From an uncultured Acidobacteriota bacterium (GTDB lineage: Bacteria; Acidobacteriota; Blastocatellia; Pyrinomonadales; Pyrinomonadaceae): a stretch of DNA of 64,000 nt. Positions within the stretch are counted from its first letter, which is position 1, and each line of letters starts with the position of its first letter. Where the stretch lies: assembly GCA_937859595.1 (NCBI GenBank), contig CALMAH010000011.1:1-64000 (forward strand). Reading direction: 5' to 3'. Position numbers and translations under genes: made by a program. The notes under the pieces are model-generated. The model saw only the letters and a list, made by a program, of their open reading frames with translations. It made no database searches and had not been told where the DNA came from. Shown one piece after another: positions 18,261-26,903 of the stretch.

Positions 18261-18701
18261 TCATGGAGTTGTTCGCATGCTGTTTGCAACGACGATCGCG
18301 GCGACAAGGCAGATTCCGTGGCTGATACCGGCACCGATCATGAAAAATATAGAGGAAACGGTCGTGACGCCGGCCGCATTCCATTTTCGTCTGCCCGCCA
18401 GAAAAATGATCGTCAGAGCACCTAACAGGGCCGCAAACGCGCCGGACACGGCTGCCGAGATCATATACGTGTACATTGACGCATTGACCGCACGCGTCTG
18501 GCCGACAAAGCTGTTCAATGCCACCGCCAAGGCGAAAAATCCCCCGAGCCACGTTGCCATGCCCCCCGCAGCGACCACAACAAGCGTGAACAGGACACCT
18601 GCAATAACTCCGGGGCGGAATGTCGAACGTGGCTTCTCGTTCTGATGATCCGGGCCATGCACGACAGGGTCCGGCCGCGATATAAGACTGTGAACTTCCA
18701 T
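18261..18701 (-). CDS. Hypothetical four-helix membrane protein
   Basis: A 146-residue protein with an N-terminal polar stretch (MEVHSLISRPDP) and four hydrophobic helices. The ATG overlaps the stop of the upstream DUF1801 gene as TAATG, so translation is probably coupled. That is why this start was chosen over the 34-codon longer frame. Family not recognised. Confidence 0.7.
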   Translation of the reverse strand: MEVHSLISRPDPVVHGPDHQNEKPRSTFRPGVIAGVLFTLVVVAAGGMATWLGGFFALAVALNSFVGQTRAVNASMYTYMISAAVSGAFAALLGALTIIFLAGRRKWNAAGVTTVSSIFFMIGAGISHGICLVAAIVVANSMRTTP

Positions 18702-19129
18702 TAGCCGGGTTTGCTGCTTTTCTTCGACTTTGCGACCGATGCCTTGATGAGCTGTTCGAGAATGTGTTCGTCTATGTCGGAAAGCCGCTTGATATAAAGA
18801 CACGAGACGCCGTTCTTGTATTTGCCGAGCTTTGCCAGATATTCTGCTTCATTTGGTGCACCGCAAAGAACGTAGAGCGAAAGATTTGCCTTACGCGGGC
18901 TAAAACCTGTGACCATCCAGTCAAGCTCGCGTCCCGAATCGTATTTCAGCACCCGATGGCCGAAACCGATGATCGAGGGCCCCCACATCTTCGGCTCTTC
19001 GCCTGTGATCCGGGTAAACATCTCGAGCAGGCGAAACGCATCGGCACGCCGTTCCTGGTTCGCTACCGAATTTATGAATCCATCAACACTTGCATCTGTC
19101 TTTTTTGTCTTGAGCTCAACTTTTGCCAT
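18701..19129 (-). CDS. DUF1801 (YdhG-like) protein
   Basis: 142 residues from ATG 19129 (MAKVELKTKKTDASVDGFI). FINSVANQERRADAFRLLEMF, MWGPSIIGFG and YDSGRELDWMVTGFSPRKANLSLY match DUF1801, a small single-domain family related to iron-chaperone-like frataxin folds; function is not settled. A longer frame to 19219 lacks support. The C-terminus ends Lys/Ser-rich. It is coupled to the downstream membrane protein through TAATG. Confidence 0.82.
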   Translation of the reverse strand: MAKVELKTKKTDASVDGFINSVANQERRADAFRLLEMFTRITGEEPKMWGPSIIGFGHRVLKYDSGRELDWMVTGFSPRKANLSLYVLCGAPNEAEYLAKLGKYKNGVSCLYIKRLSDIDEHILEQLIKASVAKSKKSSKPG

Positions 19130-19209
19130 AGCGTCGGTAAGTATATGCGAAACTTGCCGGGGTTGAAAGCTCCGCATGGCCCGGTAACAAGCACCGGACG
19201 GCAATAAAC

Positions 19210-19238
19210 TTGACAACAATTACCGAAATTCCTATGCT
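19210..19238 (+). promoter_or_regulatory. Promoter of tRNA-Asn (TTGACA-17-TATGCT)
   Basis: A perfect -35 box TTGACA (19210-19215), a 17-bp spacer and TATGCT (19233-19238) precede the tRNA by 25 bp. Transcription would start near 19245. This is the best sigma-70-type promoter seen in the window. Confidence 0.75.
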
Positions 19239-19263
19239 CTAAGTTCGCCCCGTGAGGGCTTTT

Positions 19264-19338
<75 letters not shown>

Positions 19339-19353
19339 AATTTCAGAGGTAAG

Positions 19354-19379
19354 ACGGGCATCTCGCAGGTGCCCGTTTT
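19354..19379 (+). terminator. Terminator of tRNA-Asn
   Basis: Stem ACGGGCA / TGCCCGT with a 9-nt loop, followed by TTTT, starting 16 bp after the tRNA CCA end. Confidence 0.75.
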
Positions 19380-19412
19380 GACATTTGCGTCGCTCCTTTT
19401 CGGCCGAGCGGC

Positions 19413-19625
19413 TCAGATCTTGACCCGCCGGGCGAGATTCTTATTTGACAGGACCTGATCGCAGCCTTCGTAAGAGATAAACACATCCGAATCGTTCGCA
19501 CTCTGCTGTGGGTCGCCGTCCGTCGCGATCTTGTGGATCACCCGGCCCATCCAGTCATATTTTTGGAATGTCCACAGCCAGCCCCACGCCCGATAGTCCG
19601 AATAAGCAGGGATCGAAGTTCTAGC
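19413..19625 (-). pseudogene. RHS/YD-repeat protein fragment
   Basis: A 70-codon minus-strand frame with no start, bounded by TAA (19626-19628) and TGA (19413-19415). It reads SDYRAWGWLWTFQKYDWMGR, then VIHKIATDGDP and DSDVFISYEGC. These resemble the core strand-turn repeats of acidobacterial RHS proteins (YDWxGRV, NDSDVxISYxGC). Everything else of the RHS gene is missing. The 3' end of the 323-residue gene at 19538-20509 runs through this remnant in another frame, so the remnant was there before, or arrived with, that gene. Confidence 0.6.
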
Positions 19626-20509
19626 TTATCCGGGCTTTGCCAGACATATTCACCTTCGAATTCAAGTTGGATCAAGCCCCTATCCTCGACTTCGTTAGTT
19701 ATAGTTCCTTGTAATCGCCATATTTCTTCATCTTCACTAATGTCCTTCGTTCGAATACCAATTTTTCCAACTTGATCCCGAAACGCAAACTCTGCAGGTT
19801 CAACTCTTTTGCCGTCTATAATAATTTCGCTAGTCTTGGCAAGCAGTCTGTCAATCTCTGCATTTCTCCGATCTTTGGAAAAGTAGGAAAATAACAAATG
19901 ATTGTTTAAGTCCCGCAAATGACTCCCCTTGTTCATTATCGGCGGTTCAGAACTAAGATCTGGTAAGTTAGCTTCATTTCCCAATACTACTGCCGAGAGT
20001 ATTTCAGTTACTTTGAAATCGGCCCGAAGCCATCCCAGGTGGCCAGCCCAAGGGAATAGTGAAACTTGAAATCTGCCAGTGAACTTGACCTGAAACAAAC
20101 GAGACGAGATGGATTCACGGTCGAAACTGTTTCTTATCGGATCAAGATTCTTAGTTCTCGAAAAGTCGGCAATAGCAAAATAGTCCATATTATTGCATTC
20201 GATTGCATAGAAAAATCTGTCGTCCCCTCCGTCTACACGCGGTTCTCCAGCGGGAGGGATATACAAGATCGCGGTCGTTAAAATCTGTTTAGAATCGTAC
20301 TTCCTTGACTCAAACAAGTTACAGAAATCGACTTTGTCCTCATTTGTAGCCGTAAAGTTCCAATAGTGATACCCAAGCACGTTGGTTCTGGATTCTTCAG
20401 AAACCTTTGCGGAAGCGACAACGCTTAATAGAAGAGAAGTCAAGGTCAGAAAAAAGAGAAAACCAATAATTCTTGTGCCCACGTTTGTCGGAAATTCTGA
20501 GCATTCCAT
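19538..20509 (-). CDS. Hypothetical secreted/anchored protein, foreign-looking
   Basis: 323 aa with an N-terminal hydrophobic helix (residues 14-33) that could be a signal peptide or anchor, then a polar domain with no motif I recognise. Base composition is clearly more AT-rich than the neighbours and codon use differs. The last 27 or so residues (from ELRSLLIRTIG to the end) are read out of frame through an RHS-repeat remnant, so the native C-terminus was probably lost and replaced. It may still be expressed. Confidence 0.5.
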   Translation of the reverse strand: MECSEFPTNVGTRIIGFLFFLTLTSLLLSVVASAKVSEESRTNVLGYHYWNFTATNEDKVDFCNLFESRKYDSKQILTTAILYIPPAGEPRVDGGDDRFFYAIECNNMDYFAIADFSRTKNLDPIRNSFDRESISSRLFQVKFTGRFQVSLFPWAGHLGWLRADFKVTEILSAVVLGNEANLPDLSSEPPIMNKGSHLRDLNNHLLFSYFSKDRRNAEIDRLLAKTSEIIIDGKRVEPAEFAFRDQVGKIGIRTKDISEDEEIWRLQGTITNEVEDRGLIQLEFEGEYVWQSPDKLELRSLLIRTIGRGAGCGHSKNMTGWAG

Positions 20510-20523
20510 AAGTTATACCTCTA

Positions 20524-20841
20524 TTAATCTGACGTATTAGATCTTTCCAGAGCGTCAAGTTGCTCCTTGCAATGGCTTTCGACTAAATCCGTATGCCGCC
20601 TGCTTAGTTCCTGGAAAAAACTGGTGCCAGGCCTTCGATTGTGCGATATTTTTGCATTTATTTTAGCCGGGCCGCGGCCGACGCTTCGCATAGTTTCAAG
20701 CCCGCCGACCCGTTTGGATCGTTCGATGCGGTTTTGTTGCCCTAGGATAGCCTCGGGGCGGGCTTTATGGCAAGAAAATTCGGCCGCAGGCGGCCAGATC
20801 GACTGTATATGAGGCGACCCCGGGAAAAGGTGCGAGGTCAA
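20524..20841 (-). CDS. Doubtful small ORF, no recognisable family
   Basis: A 105-codon frame between the foreign-looking gene and rsmG. The product is polar and Arg/Ser/His-rich, with no domain or signal peptide, and no good Shine-Dalgarno is seen. It could be part of the decayed material beside tRNA-Asn. It is recorded because it lies in an otherwise empty 400-bp stretch; it may well not be a gene. Confidence 0.2.
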   Translation of the reverse strand: MTSHLFPGSPHIQSIWPPAAEFSCHKARPEAILGQQNRIERSKRVGGLETMRSVGRGPAKINAKISHNRRPGTSFFQELSRRHTDLVESHCKEQLDALERSNTSD

Positions 20842-20911
20842 GTACGTTTAACGGAACCGCTGCCGCCGTAAGGAATGGTTACCATTCGGGATAATTTGCT
20901 ATTTTTTTCTC

Positions 20912-21529
20912 CTACTTGTACGGAGCGGAAATAAAAAGGTATCGCCTTTCCGAAAGCGGGAGGTGTATCGGCGTTATCCGAAGCCCGCATTTCCGCATTG
21001 CGTCACCCAGTTCCTTGCCGCCGAACAGAAGAAGAGTGCAACCGGCGGACCACTTGACGAGCCGGGGCAGGTTCTTCTGGAAGCGGTCAAGCGCACGGCT
21101 TGTAACATAGGAAACATCGGGCCGTGGGGTTTCGGAAAACTGGCTGTTAATTATGGTTGTCCGTCCCGCGATCCCGCATTCTGCCGAGACCGTCTGCAAA
21201 AAGCCCGCTTTTTTGGGTTTCGATTCGATCAGATAACCCGTCAGATCCGGCCGGGCGATCAGGCAAGGGACGGAGGGCAGCCCCGCACCCGGCCCGACGT
21301 CCGCAAAACGGGCATTCTGCGGCAGATTTTCGGCCAGCATAAGCGATTCGAGCACGTGCCGCACAGCAAATTCCTCGGCCGAACACGGCGCCGCCAGATG
21401 AAGCAGCGGATTGTGGGCCATAACGAGTTCATAATATGACGCAATCTTTTCGACCGTTTCCGTCGAAAGCTCAAGGCCGAAATGGTGACCATTTGCTTCT
21501 ATTGCACGAATGAATTCTTCCCGTTTCAT
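20912..21529 (-). CDS. rsmG: 16S rRNA m7G527 methyltransferase RsmG
   Basis: Methylates N7 of G527 in 16S rRNA; loss gives low-level streptomycin resistance. The SAM-binding motif ADVGPGAGLPSVPCLIARPD (about residues 70-89) reads DVGPGAGLP rather than the commoner DxGSGxGxP. YLIESKPKKAGFLQ and VTSRALDRF (GidB core) are intact. 205 aa, full length. No mnmG partner is next to it. Confidence 0.93.
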   Translation of the reverse strand: MKREEFIRAIEANGHHFGLELSTETVEKIASYYELVMAHNPLLHLAAPCSAEEFAVRHVLESLMLAENLPQNARFADVGPGAGLPSVPCLIARPDLTGYLIESKPKKAGFLQTVSAECGIAGRTTIINSQFSETPRPDVSYVTSRALDRFQKNLPRLVKWSAGCTLLLFGGKELGDAMRKCGLRITPIHLPLSERRYLFISAPYK

Positions 21530-21655
21530 CTTTCTGCAGTTTCGCCGAATCTACGGCGGTTGCCCTGCACGTGTTTATGCAGATCTGGCCTTTTTTGGTC
21601 GTCCGACGTTTCCTTTGCGAATTCTACTTCTAAGGCTACACTCTTAATCATAGCC

Positions 21656-22282
21656 ATGGAACTAACGGTTGCGATAACAGGTGCCTCGGGCACCATCTAT
21701 GCCTACCGCACGCTTCAGCTTTTGGCCGCGAGCGGTGTGGTCGAGTCCATCAACCTTATCTTCTCCGGCACGGCGGCTACGGTCGCCCAGGTCGAAATGG
21801 GCATTGGCCTCAAAGACCCGGCCGTCTATGAAATAAACGATTGGCTCGGGCTCCCGGAAGAATCTCGGCTCATCAGGCTCTGGCGGTTGGACAATCTGGC
21901 CGCAAAGCCCTCGTCCGGATCCAACAAACAGGACGGAATGATCATCGTTCCATGTTCGATGGGCACGCTCGGGGCGATCGCCTCAGGAGCAGGGACCAAT
22001 CTGATCCATCGTGCGGCCGACGTTTGCCTCAAAGAGGGGAGAAAACTTGTCCTGGTTCCGCGCGAAACTCCGTATAGCTCCATACATCTGGAAAATATGC
22101 TCAAACTTTCGCGTGCCGGGGCCAGAATACTTCCCGCAAGTCCCGGCTTCTACCACCGTCCTAAGAGTATTGAGGAACTCGTTGAACATTTATGCTTCCG
22201 CATCTTGGACCAGTTCGATATTCCTCATTCGAAGAAGACCCAATGGACGGGCGACGAGATCGCCGACGAAGACGGCCTATGA
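21656..22282 (+). CDS. ubiX: UbiX-family flavin prenyltransferase
   Basis: Makes prenylated FMN, the cofactor of UbiD-type decarboxylases. The N-terminal flavin-binding motif VAITGASGTIYAYRTLQLL, IIVPCSMGTLGAIASGAGTN and LVLVPRETPYSSIHLENMLKL are all present in 208 aa. ATG 21656 (MELTVAITG) is used; 58 codons of open frame upstream overlap the divergent rsmG region and lack homology. It is first in a tight operon (overlap ATGA with the next gene) ending in mqnD, which suggests service to the late decarboxylation step of futalosine-route menaquinone synthesis. Confidence 0.92.
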   Translation: MELTVAITGASGTIYAYRTLQLLAASGVVESINLIFSGTAATVAQVEMGIGLKDPAVYEINDWLGLPEESRLIRLWRLDNLAAKPSSGSNKQDGMIIVPCSMGTLGAIASGAGTNLIHRAADVCLKEGRKLVLVPRETPYSSIHLENMLKLSRAGARILPASPGFYHRPKSIEELVEHLCFRILDQFDIPHSKKTQWTGDEIADEDGL

Positions 22283-22974
22283 AGAAAAACCTGCTATTTA
22301 TAAGCTTTGCGTTCCTGTTCTTTTTCGGAACGACCGCTCCGGCACAGGAAAGATACGTCAAACCTTTTGATGAAGGGCCAAAAGATGCATCGTTTTCAGC
22401 CTTTCGCTCAAGGCTGATCGCTGCCGCGGAAAGGAAGGACATAAAGTATATTATCAACGTGCTTGATCCGAAGATCCTGTCCAGCTATGGCGGTCATGAA
22501 GGCGTCAAGCTGTTTAGGGAATATTGGAAACTGGATCAAAAGAACAGCGAGTTCTGGGAAGAGTTTCTGATCGTAATGAAGAATGGCGGAAGGTTCATCG
22601 GCGAAGGGCGAAACCGCATGAGCTTTTTTGCGGCACCCTATCTATTCAATGATATGCCGGACGATCTGGATATGTTCGAATACCACGCGATCTTCGGAAA
22701 CAATGTAAATGTTAGGGAACAGGCAAATATGAACGCAAAGGTTCTGACGCGGCTTTCCTACAACATAGTAAAGACCGACAGGGAAGCTACTATTCATCGG
22801 AAGACCGGTCCGGGCGAATGGGATATAAAGGCCGATTGGTACAAGATAGAATCGCTCGGTGGTGTAAAGGGGTGGGTCAAGGCTGAATTTGTGAGGAGCC
22901 CGATCGATTACCGCGCAGGATTCGAGAAAAAGCGGGGAGTGTGGAAAATGGTCTATTTCGTCGCAGGCGATTAA
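22279..22974 (+). CDS. Secreted SH3-domain protein
   Basis: 231 aa from an ATG that overlaps the ubiX stop (ATGA). A clear signal peptide is present (MKKNLLFISFAFLFFFGTTAPAQ). The C-terminal half has a bacterial SH3-like pattern (NVNVREQANMNAKVLTRLSYNIVK ... WYKIESLGGVKGWVKAEFV), usually wall- or ligand-binding. The N-terminal half is helical and unrecognised. Operon position is between ubiX and a methyltransferase. Confidence 0.8.
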   Translation: MKKNLLFISFAFLFFFGTTAPAQERYVKPFDEGPKDASFSAFRSRLIAAAERKDIKYIINVLDPKILSSYGGHEGVKLFREYWKLDQKNSEFWEEFLIVMKNGGRFIGEGRNRMSFFAAPYLFNDMPDDLDMFEYHAIFGNNVNVREQANMNAKVLTRLSYNIVKTDREATIHRKTGPGEWDIKADWYKIESLGGVKGWVKAEFVRSPIDYRAGFEKKRGVWKMVYFVAGD

Positions 22975-22976
22975 AG

Positions 22977-23729
22977 ATGGAAACGTCCGAAAGATTCTCG
23001 AACCGTGTTGCAAACTACGTAAAGTATCGGCCCGGTTATCCTCCGGAGATGATGGTGTTCTTTCGTGAGCGTCTCGGTCTCAGAGCGGGTTCGGTAATTG
23101 CAGATATCGGTTCCGGCACAGGTCTTTCGGCGAGGCCATTTCTGGAAATGGGATGCAGGGTCTTCGGCGTTGAGCCAAACGCTGCGATGCGTGCCGCTGC
23201 GGAGCGTCTCCTCTCTGCATTTCCAAACTTCATCAGCATCGAGGGCAGTTCGACGGCGACGACACTTGCTGACCATTCGTGCGACCTGATCGTCGCCGCA
23301 CAGGCGTTTCATTGGTTTGAACCCGAAGCGACCCGAAGCGAATTCAAGCGGATACTCAAACAGGGCGGGCACGTTGCGCTGATCTGGAACGAGCGGCAGC
23401 TCGATTCTACGAAATTCCTTCGTGAATACGAACAGCTTCTGCTCAAGTATGGCAGAGACTATGAACAGGTCAGGCACGAACAGATCGATGAAGTAGTTCT
23501 TTCGAGATTTTTCGAAAGGGAGTTCGAAGGAACAAGCTTTTCCAATTCACAGGTATTCGACCTTGAAGGATTGCGGGGAAGATTGCTTTCTTCTTCGTAT
23601 ATGCCGGATGAGGCCGACGCCGCGTATGGGCCTATGATAAAAGAACTCGAAACGCTTTTTGCGATACACGCCGAAAACGGTAGAATCGAGGTTTTATACG
23701 ACACGAATATTTTTGTCTGTGCGCTTTGA
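22977..23729 (+). CDS. Class I SAM-dependent methyltransferase
   Basis: 250 aa. Motif I VIADIGSGTGLSARPF (about 38-53), the acidic residue after it in VFGVEPN, and the CDLIVAAQAFHWFEP motif mark a Methyltransf_11-type Rossmann enzyme. ATG 22977 lies 2 bp after the SH3 gene; the 12-codon longer frame overlaps it. The substrate is not predicted. Being in the ubiX-mqnD operon leaves open a quinone-related role, but the sequence does not look like MenG/UbiE. Confidence 0.85.
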   Translation: METSERFSNRVANYVKYRPGYPPEMMVFFRERLGLRAGSVIADIGSGTGLSARPFLEMGCRVFGVEPNAAMRAAAERLLSAFPNFISIEGSSTATTLADHSCDLIVAAQAFHWFEPEATRSEFKRILKQGGHVALIWNERQLDSTKFLREYEQLLLKYGRDYEQVRHEQIDEVVLSRFFEREFEGTSFSNSQVFDLEGLRGRLLSSSYMPDEADAAYGPMIKELETLFAIHAENGRIEVLYDTNIFVCAL

Positions 23730-23732
23730 TCT

Positions 23733-24593
23733 ATGAGTTTTACACCAGAGACATCTCCTGAGATCAGGACCGTTACGGTCGCCCATTCTCCGGATTCCGA
23801 CGATGCTTTTATGTTTTACGGGCTTGCGACCAACAAGCTCGAAACGGAAGGCCTAAAGTTCGAACACACCCTAAAGGACATCCAGTCGCTCAACGAGGAC
23901 GCGAAGAACGGCGTTTACGACGTGACCGCGGTTTCCTTCCACGCTTATGCCTATGTGGCGGACAAATACGCTTTGTTGCCACATGGCGCAAGTATCGGCG
24001 ACAAATACGGCCCGATAGTAGTTGCCAGAGAGCCTCGCGAAGCTTCCGATATTTCCTCGATGAAGATCGCCGTCCCGGGAGAACTTACCAGCGCCTATCT
24101 GGCACTCAGAATTTTTGACCGCGAGTTCGAGCATGTGGTGGTGCCCTTCGACCAGATAATCGATGCAGTTCAAAAGGGAGAGGCCGATGCCGGCCTGCTC
24201 ATACACGAGGGGCAATTGTTCTACAAGCAGATGGGGCTCGACAAGGTGTTGGACCTCGGCGAATGGTGGCACGAGCGAACCGGCCTGCCGCTCCCTATGG
24301 GCGGCAACGCGATACGCCGCGACCTAGGGCAAGAGATGATGAAGCAGGTGTCGAAACATCTGCACCGCAGCATCCTTTACTCGATGGAAAACCGCGAAGA
24401 CGCGCTTAGCTATGCAATGCAGTTTGCCCGCGACATGCCGCAGGAGCTTGCCGATCGCTTTGTCGCGATGTGGGTGAACGACCTTACTCTCGACTATGGC
24501 GAACGCGGAAGAGAGGGAGTCCGGCGGCTGCTCGACGAGGGATTCGATGCGGGCATCATTCCCCACAAAGTGGATATCGAGTTTGTTGATTAG
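23733..24593 (+). CDS. mqnD: 1,4-dihydroxy-6-naphthoate synthase MqnD
   Basis: Converts cyclic dehypoxanthinyl futalosine to 1,4-dihydroxy-6-naphthoate in the futalosine menaquinone pathway. A periplasmic-binding-protein-like fold with [15 protein letters not shown] at the N-terminus, [29 protein letters not shown] (family) and [16 protein letters not shown] is visible. 286 aa, full length. Last gene of the ubiX operon, 3 bp after the methyltransferase. mqnC (59103-60278) and mqnA (62249-63076) are elsewhere in the window. Confidence 0.95.
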   Translation: MSFTPETSPEIRTVTVAHSPDSDDAFMFYGLATNKLETEGLKFEHTLKDIQSLNEDAKNGVYDVTAVSFHAYAYVADKYALLPHGASIGDKYGPIVVAREPREASDISSMKIAVPGELTSAYLALRIFDREFEHVVVPFDQIIDAVQKGEADAGLLIHEGQLFYKQMGLDKVLDLGEWWHERTGLPLPMGGNAIRRDLGQEMMKQVSKHLHRSILYSMENREDALSYAMQFARDMPQELADRFVAMWVNDLTLDYGERGREGVRRLLDEGFDAGIIPHKVDIEFVD

Positions 24594-24633
24594 TCCACCG
24601 GGCCGTAGCTGGGCATCGCCCTGCCCGGCCTGT

Positions 24634-25020
24634 CTATCGGCCACTCATTTCCAATATCACCTGTGCGACGGCATGTTCCGAAGTGTGCGAAAGCGTGAGG
24701 TGAATCTTCGGCGAACCGAGATCTTTGTGCAGACGTGCCGCCTCGCCCGTAAGCTCGATGTGCGGGGCACCTCGCTCGTCATTCATTATCTCTATATCGT
24801 GCCAGGCAAGATTCCCGCTCCATCCGGTTTTCAGCGCTTTCAGCATCGCTTCTTTGGCAGCAAAGCGGGCTGCATATGAGGCGGCCGCCGCCTTACCTTT
24901 TGCGTCACAATATTCACGCTCTGCCTCGGTAAAGACACGTTCGCCAAAACGCTCGGTTCTGGCGAGCGATTCGCGTATGCGATAGACTTCTATTATGTCG
25001 ATGCCTGTTGAGACGATCAT
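24634..25020 (-). CDS. acpS: Holo-[acyl-carrier-protein] synthase AcpS
   Basis: Transfers phosphopantetheine from CoA to ACP Ser. GIDIIEVYRIRE (metal-binding Asp) and YAARFAAKEAMLKAL (family FxxKEAxxKA) are intact; 128 aa. The gene is divergent from pgeF and the two starts overlap by 26 bp on opposite strands. Confidence 0.95.
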   Translation of the reverse strand: MIVSTGIDIIEVYRIRESLARTERFGERVFTEAEREYCDAKGKAAAASYAARFAAKEAMLKALKTGWSGNLAWHDIEIMNDERGAPHIELTGEAARLHKDLGSPKIHLTLSHTSEHAVAQVILEMSGR

Positions 25021-25867
25021 TGATAAACACGAGAGACAACCCGAGATTGTATCCGATTCTTCATTCTATTGGCGAGAACACGGCGGTATCAAGATGCTCG
25101 TTTGCCGCCCGCTAGAGGACGCCGGTTTTGCAAATGGTTTCTCAACACGTCTCGGCGGAGTCTCGCCCTTTCCCGAAAATGATCTCAATCTCGCCGGATA
25201 CGATAACGACTCAGCGGAAAACATCGGGGAGAACAGGCGGCGTTTTCTCGCCGCATTCGCTGGCGGCTATCGGCTCTCTACGGTATGGCAGGAGCACGGC
25301 GATGGGATAAAGGTAGTTCGAACAGAGGAGGATGCCTCCCGAACGGATGAAAAATTTGACGCCCTTGCTTCGAATATGACGGGGCTACTGGTAGGCGTCA
25401 AGACGGCTGATTGTGTGCCGATTCTCCTTGGTGATGTAAAGACCCGTGCGTATGCGGCGATCCACGCCGGTTGGCGGGGTACCGTAAGGTCTATCGCGGC
25501 AAAAGCTGTAAGAATGATGTCGAGTGAATTCGGCTCAGACCCAAAGGATATCATTGCCGCTATCGGGCCGGCGGCTTGCGGCAGGAACTATGAGATAGGG
25601 CCAGAGGTCGTGGAAGCCTTTGAGGCGGCGTTTTCCACACGTGGAAATTATTTCAGTCCCACCAGCGAAGGCCACGCCCTGATCGACCTTCATCTGGCAA
25701 ACCGGGACCAGTTGCTTTTCGAAGGATCAGCCTCTGACCGGATATTCACCGCCCCCTACTGCACGATCGAACGTACAGACCTCTTTTTTTCCTATCGAAT
25801 CGAGAAAAAGAAATATGGGCGAACGGGTCGGTTGTTGTCCGTCATCGGACACGCGCCGTCATCGTAA
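24995..25867 (+). CDS. pgeF: Peptidoglycan editing factor PgeF / laccase-domain protein
   Basis: Multi-copper-polyphenol-oxidoreductase-like (YfiH) family; E. coli PgeF removes misincorporated L-Ser from peptidoglycan precursors. Active-site His and Cys are seen in WQEHGDGIKVV, TADCVPILL and AIHAGWRGTVRSI, followed by GPAACGRNYEIGPEV. 290 aa. ATG at 24995 and 25001 are both possible. Its end overlaps the convergent DsbD-like gene by 26 bp. Confidence 0.9.
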   Translation: MSMPVETIIDKHERQPEIVSDSSFYWREHGGIKMLVCRPLEDAGFANGFSTRLGGVSPFPENDLNLAGYDNDSAENIGENRRRFLAAFAGGYRLSTVWQEHGDGIKVVRTEEDASRTDEKFDALASNMTGLLVGVKTADCVPILLGDVKTRAYAAIHAGWRGTVRSIAAKAVRMMSSEFGSDPKDIIAAIGPAACGRNYEIGPEVVEAFEAAFSTRGNYFSPTSEGHALIDLHLANRDQLLFEGSASDRIFTAPYCTIERTDLFFSYRIEKKKYGRTGRLLSVIGHAPSS

Positions 25868-26312
25868 CGTTCTGCGTTCGCGGCGGGTAGCAGACCTCGT
25901 CGGTACAGGCCTGATACCTGACGGCCGCCCTGACGGTTATCGTATTGCCGCGAAAATTTGCAGGCACCCTAACTGTAAAAGGGAAAGTTACGCGGCCTTC
26001 GTAAACGTTGATCGTGTCCGGCGAAAACTGAAACCGCTTGTTTCTGCCGCGAGGGTAGGTTACGCCTGTTACCCTTACTCCAGTGGCCGTCAATCTTACC
26101 GTAGTTGGGATCGCATATTCGCTGTTTGGCCGGTTTGAATTTACGTGAAGCCCGGCTGGGATGCTGAGGACTACCGTGCCTCGTGCCGAACCGCCTCGGG
26201 CCACCGTACCATTTCCGATAGAGCCGGAAGCGGTCTGCCCATGCGAGGTTTCGGCACCAGCAAACAAGGAAATACCAAGAAAGATCGCAACGCAATAAAT
26301 GGCATTCTTCAT
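25842..26312 (-). CDS. Secreted stand-alone DsbD N-terminal (alpha) domain protein
   Basis: 156 aa with a signal peptide (first 25 residues). The rest resembles the immunoglobulin-like alpha domain of DsbD: HVNSNRP near the start and VRYQACTDEVCYPP at the end. The C-x4-C pair would match the DsbD-alpha redox cysteines. DsbD beta and gamma domains are absent, so it may act as a separate periplasmic thiol carrier. This is inference. Confidence 0.75.
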   Translation of the reverse strand: MKNAIYCVAIFLGISLFAGAETSHGQTASGSIGNGTVARGGSARGTVVLSIPAGLHVNSNRPNSEYAIPTTVRLTATGVRVTGVTYPRGRNKRFQFSPDTINVYEGRVTFPFTVRVPANFRGNTITVRAAVRYQACTDEVCYPPRTQNVTMTARVR

Positions 26313-26357
26313 AATTTTTAGTTTATTGGGGTGAACCCTTAGTTGGGTATGATGCAG

Positions 26358-26876
26358 TTATGTTACCTGAAAGCTGTCCAAAATCCTTTCTATCCTTTCT
26401 TTATATTCATCCTCACGGTGCCGGAGCAGTTCAGTTCTCAATTCCAAAAGCACCGAATTCTTAACGGCCAAAAGATATTTCACCTGAACATCGACCCCGC
26501 CGAGGTTTCTTTCAGCTTCGATCTGCAGGGCGGGAACCGGGCCGATCTGAAACGATCTGTCGCCTAGTATCTCTATCCCTGAAGATGCGATCGCCTCCCG
26601 TCTGCGGGCGATGCTCGAAAGAGGAAGAACGCTAACTTCGATCGTCGCGATACGCAGATCGGCCGCGTCGTCTTCACCGAAATCTTTTGTGTATGCCAGA
26701 AAGGCCGGTTCGTTTTCTTCACGGACCGGTTCGATAAAGCCCTCCGGCTTAACCAGTGAGAATTGCTCGCGTTCGATCGTTTCTTCCTCGTATGCCTTGG
26801 CGGCATTTCGCTTTATCTTGGTCGAGGCATAGACCATCAACGCGACGAGTATCAAGCCGGGGATCAGTATTTCCAT
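26358..26876 (-). CDS. Hypothetical membrane-anchored protein
   Basis: 172 aa. The first helix (MEILIPGLILVALMVYAS) is a membrane anchor, followed by a positively charged stretch and an alpha/beta soluble domain with no motif I recognise. It lies 27 bp after the rlmN start region on the same strand, so it is possibly co-transcribed with rlmN. Confidence 0.6.
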   Translation of the reverse strand: MEILIPGLILVALMVYASTKIKRNAAKAYEEETIEREQFSLVKPEGFIEPVREENEPAFLAYTKDFGEDDAADLRIATIEVSVLPLSSIARRREAIASSGIEILGDRSFQIGPVPALQIEAERNLGGVDVQVKYLLAVKNSVLLELRTELLRHREDEYKERIERILDSFQVT

Positions 26877-26903
26877 ATCCTTTCTACTGGCGAGACCTTC
26901 GCT

